Positions 53,101-64,000 of a stretch of DNA of 64,000 nucleotides are shown one piece after another. Each line of letters begins with the position of its first letter. The first letter of the stretch is position 1. Under the pieces are notes generated by a model. That model ran no database searches, had not been told where the DNA came from, and saw only the letters and a list, made by a program, of their open reading frames with translations. The stretch is from Brugia malayi (lineage: Eukaryota > Nematoda > Chromadorea > Rhabditida > Onchocercidae), in contig NW_025062479.1 in NCBI RefSeq assembly GCF_000002995.4, forward strand, positions 6,255,221 through 6,319,220. Direction: 5' to 3'. Both the position numbers and the translations under genes were made by a program.

Positions 53101-55689
53101 TGCGCTCAAGACTAGATACAAATCATTTATAGATCTAAAATGAGTAGAGAATTATTTTTAGTTTTCATGCAGCTGGAGTCAATGGTGTCACTATCACACT
53201 TTTGGCCAAACTCTAGCAATGAAAAAGTTTGAAAGAATTACGTTCGCACACAAATTCGGCACCCTCTTTGCTTCGTTGCCACATTTTCTGTTCAAATCCT
53301 GGGCAGCAAAATTCACAATGATCTCCACAAGTATTATGTTCACATCTGCAAATAAATAACATGAACAGCAAATATCTCCAATATTCTTTTTCTTATTTTA
53401 AAATATCGCTTGAAATAAGAGTCAGGAAGAAGAAATTTTTTAGTTTTCAAATATGATTTTTCTTCCCAAAAAATTGTTCCTTTTTTGTTTTGTCCACATA
53501 GAAATGAAAGATTAGTGTTTGTAAATTTTTGTTCAGTAATATTTCGAGTCCAAAAATAACGAAAAAATTGAATTCAAAAAAAGATATGACCTGCAAAGGA
53601 GTATATTAGAACGTCGAATGTCCAGAATATCACACGTGTCCGCATGTCCATTACAAACACATCGACCTCCCATAAAGATTTCTTTAATTGCATAGAAATA
53701 CTGCAATGTGTCTCAAGTCGTCAAAATTCTCCGTCTTCTACAGAAGTGATTGACTCGCTTCTATTTATTTCTCAAAATTCACACAAACGGCTCATTCCGC
53801 CATTTTATCTTCCCCTTATGTTGATCTTTTCCCGAAATTAAAGTTGGTTCGAAGCCTATCCCAGACTTTTATACTAGAAGTTCAAGATTTCTATTAATAT
53901 ATCAAATAAGCCATTATTTGATCATCCGTTCCTTTAATAAAGCTTTATTTAGAAAGAAACAGATTAACCCGTCTTGTGACAGTGGGATCTCGTCGGTTGA
54001 CATCCATAAGATGCCCATGTAGCGTTTTGGTACGTAGAAGCCGAAGCCGTACGTTTGTTGCACGAGTGAAGTTTTGAAGGATTTCAGAATGACTAAAGTT
54101 GTGTTTTCCTGGGCGGTTCTCAAGCAAATTTATCATTATCTAGAAAGATTTTCATACTTTGCATTCTCTCCTATAGACATTCACAGTATTCTTACTTTTT
54201 TAGAGAAGAGAATTTACCGCTGATTTTGTCAAACCAAATATTAATAAAATGCAGAGATTTGAATCATGAGATATTTCTAGTTAGGCTCTCATAAATTTTA
54301 CCTCTGCATTCTCCATGGGGTGAATTCCAGAAAATTCGTGAGTGCATATAACAGAATCATCTTCTAATATTGGTTGGAGTGTGTGACGTCCGAATAACTG
54401 AAATCAAAATTTTTGGAATTTCGTTCGAAGATTTTCAATTACGAGATTAGTTTATAATGTATTTAAAAAACATAATATGAGGAAATACCGATCATTACAT
54501 GATGGAAACTAGACTAACGCGATCGCATTCAGCAGGTGTTTCAGCAAAATATTGCCAGGGCATATAACTTTTCCCCCCATCAATAGATCTTTCTAACACC
54601 CATGATCCTGGTCGAGGACTATTTGCCATTTGGATCCATACATAAGCCACATGAAATTCCTAGAAAATTATTCACATGTAAAATATATTAGTTTAACTTT
54701 TTTCCCATCGAATTCCGATAATTGGTTATTGGAAATGCCACAAGACATATCGAACTCAAATCTTTCCTACTATAAGTTACTAACAAGTCTGCTGTGCAGA
54801 TTCAATCCAGAAAACCCACTTTCCTTTTTCAGTATTTTTGATATTTTTTAAGCAGTTTATCAACAGTGCTTACTTGTTCCAGATTAATACTAATGTTAAC
54901 TTGGTTATACTGTATTCCGCGGCTTAATGGTGGACTTTGCCACCAACTTGCTCTGCCATCAACCATATTTCTTGCTGGATGTGCAAATGAACTGTTCGAT
55001 TGACAAAAATCGCATATCTGCCCGCCCTGCAAAAAAAAGAAAAAGTGCGATGAGTTGAGTCCAATTTTAAAAAGAGAATGAATATCAATATGGCATCAGT
55101 GGATACTAGTTACTGTAGAAACTGGTAGCGCAAGAAGTAATAGTTTCAAAGCCTTCATTATTCTGCTTAATTTAAAGCTGATTAAAACTGTGGATATGGA
55201 ACATCTAAAAATTCAAAAACTTTTCTAAAAATTTTTTTATTTCCTTGGGAGGGAAATCTTACCTGAACAAACGACTGTTTTTCCATTTTAAGTTCAGCAA
55301 AGACGGAAACGCCATCTTCACCGGTACTGTACGAATATTGATTTAAAGGAGTATATTGACTTGATCCTGAAGGATAAGCTTCAATAAAAATTTTATAGTT
55401 AAGATTAATAATCTAGTCATCTTTACTTACTTATTCCAACCATATTCCCTATTATACTGCTTTCTCAGCCTTAACATTATCTATTTATGCATAAAGGGAT
55501 GTAAGTAAATTAAAATTTACCGGCTATTTGACAAAAGATTTCTTTCATCGGCTGTCCGTTAAGCTCACCACATGTCGAGGACGCTTCAATCTTCCTATCA
55601 AGTGCCAGATTAGTATACGGTGGTACCAATACCTGTCCACAAGTGAAACTCGTTTTTGCTGCTACAATAAGCAGAAGTACAGGTAACAT
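32128..55689 (-). CDS. epi-1: Laminin alpha chain, EPI-1 (alpha-3/5-like) type
   Basis: Secreted basement-membrane subunit that trimerises with beta and gamma chains. It has dozens of exons; every one checked keeps phase. From the N terminus: signal peptide ([11 protein letters not shown]) and LN domain (55689 to about 53650: [57 protein letters not shown]); about 11 LE modules (53680-49450); the alpha-3/5-specific IV region (49210-46400), entered by PTLWHNK then EAEDG; LE modules (45980-45000); an L4 domain (44880-44090); LE modules (44130-42100); a coiled coil (42100-39000); LG1 (38930-37700), LG2 (37570-36980) and LG3 (36550-35610); a Ser/Thr-rich linker (35480-35320); LG4 (35190-34090) and LG5 (34080-32128, ending NSCPVN then TGA). 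The IV region argues for EPI-1 rather than LAM-3. The start is ATG at 55689; an in-frame TTG lies two codons earlier. Domain limits are approximate. Confidence 0.96.
48240..48312. repeat. TAATAC-type imperfect tandem repeat in laminin intron
   Basis: Repeated TAATACTAA units with AT-rich interruptions between two laminin exons. It is a simple low-complexity repeat. Confidence 0.8.
48902..48948. repeat. 20-base direct repeat, 27-base period, in laminin intron
   Basis: Bases 48902-48921 recur exactly at 48929-48948. Each copy contains CAGGTAAGT, a strong 5' splice consensus, but on the strand opposite to the laminin gene. Confidence 0.85.
52053..52108. repeat. 16-base direct repeat in laminin intron
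   Basis: ATATAAAATATGTTAG occurs at 52053-52068 and again at 52093-52108, separated by a TA-rich stretch, within the roughly 1 kb intron 51634-52697. Confidence 0.75.
52365..52412. repeat. Perfect inverted repeat, 22-base arms with a 4-base loop, intronic
   Basis: Bases 52365-52386 are the exact reverse complement of 52391-52412, with loop CAAC. It sits near the middle of the laminin intron 51634-52697. A perfect 22-bp stem with such a short loop would fold strongly in the transcript and in single-stranded DNA. Confidence 0.85.
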
Positions 55690-58600
55690 CGCCAATTTTC
55701 CTATAACTTTACTGAATTTTTACAAATTATTTTTAAATTACAATAAAAATTTCATTTATTACATGCAAAAATCTTATTCCATAAAGTTCAATAAAAGCAG
55801 AATCTTCTGAAACTTTTACCTATATATCTAAGCACATAAAAAACTACAGATAAGCTTCATGATTTTTATTGGATTAGCGACAACCAGTACTGCGAATGAC
55901 TTTATGAGTAATCTTGGTAGGGATATTGCATATCGTTTAGTAAGCCATCAAAAGATGTATTGGATGCAATTGTCAGAGGACGCGACAATGAAAAGAAAGA
56001 TAAAACATATTTCTAGAAAAAATCAAATCTAAAAAGGTCTGATAAGAAATGAATTGTGCTTTTGAAAATTCAAATTGAAGGAAATCCTGATGCAAATATT
56101 TCGCTGAATTCAGTGAGAACTTAATGTAGCACAACATTTTTATTTTTTACATGCAAATAGCTTACTTTTTCCCCATTTATAAGGCAATAGGGTAATAATA
56201 TCTATATGCACAAAGATATTTTTGACGTTGTGCCCGAATTTTTGTTCTGGGTGGAGAAAACGCAAAAGTTGAGAAAACTTTGTAATAAGTTTTAATGGAA
56301 TTAGTTTCTACATGCAAAAGTGCAAAGATCAGTCTTCGTCTAACATTAATCGATTTCCAACGCCATCAGTCTATGTGAATTATCACTATTACGATTCAAT
56401 TTTTCAAGAATGGCGGTATTTTTGCCTCTTGAAACAAAGATACGGTTTATCAAAGAGTTTCCGTTAGGAGACCCTCAGGAAATTCTTATATTCTTGATTG
56501 TTTTTTTTTTTTTTTTACTAGATCGCTCACATCCATCTCCTCTATTAAATATACCCATTAAAAACAAAAACCGTTTTAATACTTGCATTACAATCCACAC
56601 ATAGATACCATAGTTTCAACTTATAACTTGAGGCTGAAATAACTTGTTATTTGATGGTGTGTAGAAGTTTCCTGCCGTTATTCTATGTATATGCATATGA
56701 CCCAGAATACACACGGAAAAGCGAACATCGGTCCTTCATAAAATGTTCGATGAATATAATTTCAATTAGTCTTATGAATAATAATAAACATTCATTGATT
56801 CCCCATGACACTGGTTAATTATTTACATACAAAGATAAACAAAAGTATGGTTTAATGTGCAATTTCTGAGGATTAATGAGTTAGTTAAAAAGAGGAGAAA
56901 AATTCACTAAGAAGGAAAAGTATGAAGGATTGGAATTCTGATCATGAAGTAAATTATGAGCCATGAGATGTACTGGTGAGAATAAATCGGAAATAGCTTC
57001 TGTTATAAACTTCAAATCTCCGAATTAAATTTTTCTAAAGGCCTGTTTCTAAAATCTGCAGCTTACGTTACAGCTTACTTTCAAAAAAAAAAAATAATAA
57101 ATAAATAAAACACCCGTTGCGAAGAAACATATGTCTTCCAACATCCTACAGTATCTTATATATTCTGGACGAACTTGATCAGTTTACATTTCGCTTAGTA
57201 GTTAATACTACAACCAACAAGAGTTCCTTTTTTCAAATTTCCACCAACAAATTAATAAAACCAATAAAAACGAAATTTAAATTAACGAAAAAAAAAGCGC
57301 AACAGAAAAAATAATAAATAATAATAATAGCAATATTACAAGTAACAAAATCCGGATTGTATGGAATAGCGGTTAAGAGATAGTTTGTAAAATTCCGAGT
57401 GCACCCCATAATAACTTTCGCAAAATGGTTTTTTTCAAAAAGTCAAGAATTTTGAAATTTATAAAAAGAGTGTAATTTCAGAAAAGAACAAGTGAAACCA
57501 CTCGCCTAGAAAGAGTCGGAAATGATGACAATGAAGTGGATTGATTATTAGAAGGAAAGGACAGTTAATTACAGCACAGCTGAAACAGATGAGAGTGAGT
57601 GAACGAGCAGTAGCTGAGGTCGAATGAACCACTTGCACATATACCTCGTAGACCCACCGTGAACAGACGACGACATCATGCATCGACCATCAACAGCAAT
57701 ACGACGAGTCTACTATATTTACTATATCCTGACTTAACTATGAAATACAGTTCAACACTTGATGGTTCCATACTGTCTCTGAATAAATTATAGATATAGC
57801 TGATTCATATGTTTAGTATGCTATAATAGCAACTTCTGATTTCATTTTCGAATAAACCAAAAAATGAAATAAAAATAGCAGTAAAACTATGACAGTGTGG
57901 CAAAAAGGAATGTGAGAGACTACATTTACATTTACTACATTTTACATTTTACACTACATTTACAGTAACAAGAGCAAAGAGGGCATAAAAAACTCAAAAA
58001 GAAAATTTTCGACAACAGCTAAAACATCAAATACTTACCAATGAAATGATTTGATAGATGATTAAACCGCTATAACAAACGAAAACTTGTCTTTAAATAA
58101 CAGAAGAGATATGAAATATGATAGGTCATGATTGAGAGAGTGACTTTTTGTTTATAGTAATGATGGAAGGGGGGTACTGTAAAAAAGTAAATCTTTGAAT
58201 AGGCTCATTGCTAATATTTTACCATCAGGCTATCATATATTACGGCTTTCCAACGTTTTTTAGCTGTAATGACTTGGTAGTTTATAGAGAAATATCCAAT
58301 ATGTTTACATTTTGCAGAAAATGGGTTTTGTAACTCGCTTTATGTTGTTCAAATGCAAATGGCCTTAGCTTTGGAAACCTCGAAAAATCATTTCGTCATT
58401 TCTCCAGTGCTGATAAACCAATAGGGTACTCGGATAGGGTTGTAAATCAGCAATCAGTTTCCACAGAGACACTAAGAACTGTATAACAATCATTTTTGTT
58501 AAACTAGCACCAAATCCAAAATTTAATTAGAAATGAAACCGTTTCAATTCTTCGTAAATTTCAATAATTCTCCATATTTAGATTTTTTTTTTGTCGCCTT

Positions 58601-61272
58601 TTTGTTGCATATTACTTTTTTCCAAACAATAAATTTTCACTATCTTCTCTCTTTCATGATGTGTGCAAAAACGGAGATCTCCTGTCAGCTTCAACTTCGC
58701 TTTAAGTAGTGTACGCTAATTTGTATCTTCCTTAATACTGTGTTCCAGTTTCTGCTTTTAGGCAAGTGATTTCAACTTCTGATGAAATGTAACCGGAACG
58801 TTGATGAATCAAAAGCTAGATAAAGGTTATATATATTTACCTCGGGAAGCGAGCTTAGAGATACCTTAATTTTGCGTAGATAATGTGCAATTCACAAGAT
58901 TTATGTTTCATCACTAATAATAAAGTTTCCGAGAAAAATGTAATCAGTATAAATCCCATTGCTTCATTCTTTGTTGCTTTTTCGATCAAACACACTGCAA
59001 TCTCTTTCCTTTCTTTCTTGAGTTACTTTCATTAATCCTGAAAGTATCCAGCATTTTCTTCTTCAACATTAGAAACTCTGTGTCACACTCCACACCCAAA
59101 TTAAAACTTCTTTCATTTCAGAATTCCAATTTCAAATACACTTTACGACTACTCGGCAATGTTAGAAATCTTTTGTTGCATTTCTTTTTCATTTGAAATA
59201 GAGTTGATTATCCAATGAGATAGAAATTCGAAGCTTTTCTCAACAGTTTCTGCATGTTTTACTAAATTTCCCTCAAAATTTCTTATACTGCAAACCGTAC
59301 AACTTTATGCTATGCCCAATAAAAGATCTGAATTCTCAATGTAGTTTTTTACCATCAAATTATGCATAAAATGACTAACTAAAAGCGTGATAGTAGAACC
59401 ACGAAATTGCGTTCATTAATTCAACTTTTTTAAATAAAAGTCAAAAAACCTGCAAAAGAAGAAAAAGCAAATCTTCTTCTCTCATTGTGTTAGAAATAGA
59501 GGTTAACAATGATTATGATAAACAGAAAAGATACACAGAACAAGAAACTTGCAAAATTTAATGATGAAAGGCAGACATGCTCATCTTATGGAAATACAAC
59601 CCAAGTTTCTAATCAGCACCATTCCTCTTTATGTCAACATGAAGTGTTCTAACTCTACACAAGATCCGTTATGTACTAACCTACTTCCTCATTTATACAG
59701 TTAAAGCAAACAGTACCTTGTGAAAGAGCTCTCCACAAGGCCAAAAATCCAGTGACACAGTAGAAATAGAGGAAATAATACCGCGGAGTGAGCCTACACT
59801 TTGAATTCTCCTTTGTTTTCTTTCGAGATGAGAACCGGTGTATAATATGCTACCTCCTACATCTTATCCGTCTTAGAATTGCGTTCAAGCAAGAACTTTC
59901 TTGTCATAAACTGTGGAAAAATGGGTATGAACAATGAGTAGAGAAGGATCAAATCTGTCGACCCTAACGAACTGAGAGGTCCATGATTTCCGGTACTATA
60001 TGCTCCCAAATACTGGATTCCCCTCTAGATTAACCTATCACCCTGGCTTTTCCACTGTACTTTTTTCTTTCGAGGCTATATATGAATGGCAAAGAATCCT
60101 CAACAGGTTTCCACAAGACATTTCACTACTAATGAGATTTAAATGGTAATAACCTGATAAATCATTTACTGAGCTTGTCCCCATCAACCCACTTACACAA
60201 CAATAATTTTATCACCGCTTCTAAAGCTTGAGCTTGACCCTTCAATACAAATAGCAAATCAGAATGAAGGATGCAATTCCACCCAATCCCCTCTACGAAT
60301 AAAGTGACGACTACAACGTATCTTCAGGTCAAGTTAAAAAAGATTTCAACCATTCTTAAACATTCTTCTTGGAAGATTTTCTGAAGCAAATTACCTTTTG
60401 CAATAAACTTGCCAACTTTAAGAGCCACAGTAAACATAAAAACAATTCTCAAAATCCTAGAATAACCTTGTCTGTTTAGTGACAAAATATTTAAAGCCAA
60501 GAACATGTCAAGACGCTTATCAGAAAATCAACATTTCTGACAATATTCTAATGGTTCTCCAAATAATTCACTTACCATTCACCCCTTTATTGCAAAATGT
60601 CAGATAAACTAGACCAATCTCTCACTGATAAAGTCCCGTTTTCAGCACATTAAAAATTCTAGTTACAAAATTCCAGTTCAAACACTGTCAGTTGAAACTA
60701 TTACAATAATACACTCGAAGGAAAATGGCAAAATACAGCATGCAAAGTTTTGAAACATTTTGAGGATGTGGTTTACAAATCTCCTTGTAATAAAGCATAT
60801 TTTTAAGAGGCTCTGTAAACGCAAAAAAAGAAACTACTTCAGCACCCACTTTTTTTCACTGGAAATAGTTGCAAATCACAAATTAACAGTATTATTTTCA
60901 TAGCATCGTAAGCAACATCGGGATATAAGACAATTAATTCTATGACGCAAATGAAATCCAGTACAAATATAAGTTATAAGAGAAGTATAAGAATAAGATA
61001 AGAACCAATGCACTTATTAATAGTTTCAACCAGCTCTGCTCTTTGAACAATGTTTACATAATAGACAAAGATAGCAAAAACAGAGAAATAATACATATAT
61101 AACTGCAGCAGTAATCATCTTCATATGTGGTTTTTTTTAAAAACAAGCAAATATCAAAGTGAATATTAAAAACTTTTTTGATGATCAATTTAACTTTCGA
61201 TATATCTCTCGCTTAGTAAAACAAACAAACTGTGGAGGCAAAAATTAATCTTCCACAGCTAACAATAAAGTA
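55690..61272. other. Intergenic, upstream of laminin gene; no gene recognised
   Basis: About 5.6 kb between the laminin start and the Sec61 stop, both genes on the minus strand. It contains T and A homopolymers (about 56500-56517 and 57083-57092), AAT-rich patches (57300-57335) and an ACATTT-rich stretch (57922-57964). Open frames are under 75 codons with no signature. It presumably holds laminin promoter sequence, and the Sec61 3' UTR near 61272. Confidence 0.45.

Positions 61273-64000
<2,728 letters not shown>

Overview
This window looks like nuclear DNA of a nematode. It is AT-rich, and its genes are split by many introns that end in short TTTCAG-like 3' splice sites. The assembled proteins are most like nematode families, including nematode-type troponin T, two-Ig ZIG proteins and an EPI-1-type laminin alpha. 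A spirurid or filarial worm is a reasonable guess, but I could not search for the species.

Layout: (1) 1-3522, + strand: the 3' part of a troponin T gene, cut by the left edge. (2) 7350-9157, - strand: a small secreted two-Ig-domain protein of the zig-2/3/4 type. (3) 14641-20051, - strand: an 11-exon epsinR/CLINT1-type ENTH clathrin adaptor whose exons join in phase to 564 codons. (4) 22520-22998, - strand: a candidate small gene with no recognised family. (5) 26898-29163, + strand: a 7-exon arrestin-domain protein of 329 residues, perhaps with a non-coding leader exon far upstream. (6) 32128-55689, - strand: a complete laminin alpha chain of the EPI-1 (alpha-3/5-like) class, with LN, LE, IV-type, L4, coiled-coil and five LG domains. 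(7) 61273-64000, - strand: Sec61 alpha, lacking only its N-terminal exon beyond the right edge.

The genes are unrelated single-copy eukaryotic genes (muscle thin filament, secreted Ig protein, trans-Golgi/endosomal adaptor, arrestin, basement membrane, ER translocon). They do not form an operon or a pathway. The long spaces between them (3.5-7.3, 9.2-14.6, 20.1-26.9, 29.2-32.1 and 55.7-61.3 kb) hold mostly simple repeats.

The points most worth a second look are three introns with GC instead of GT donors in three different genes, five hairpins (three with perfect inverted repeats, one GC-rich, one miRNA-precursor-like), and an upstream exon that joins in phase to lengthen troponin T at its N terminus. 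I saw no CRISPR array, no tRNA or rRNA gene, no intact transposon and no clear novel multi-gene system. Exon limits were worked out by hand from splice sites and reading phase.
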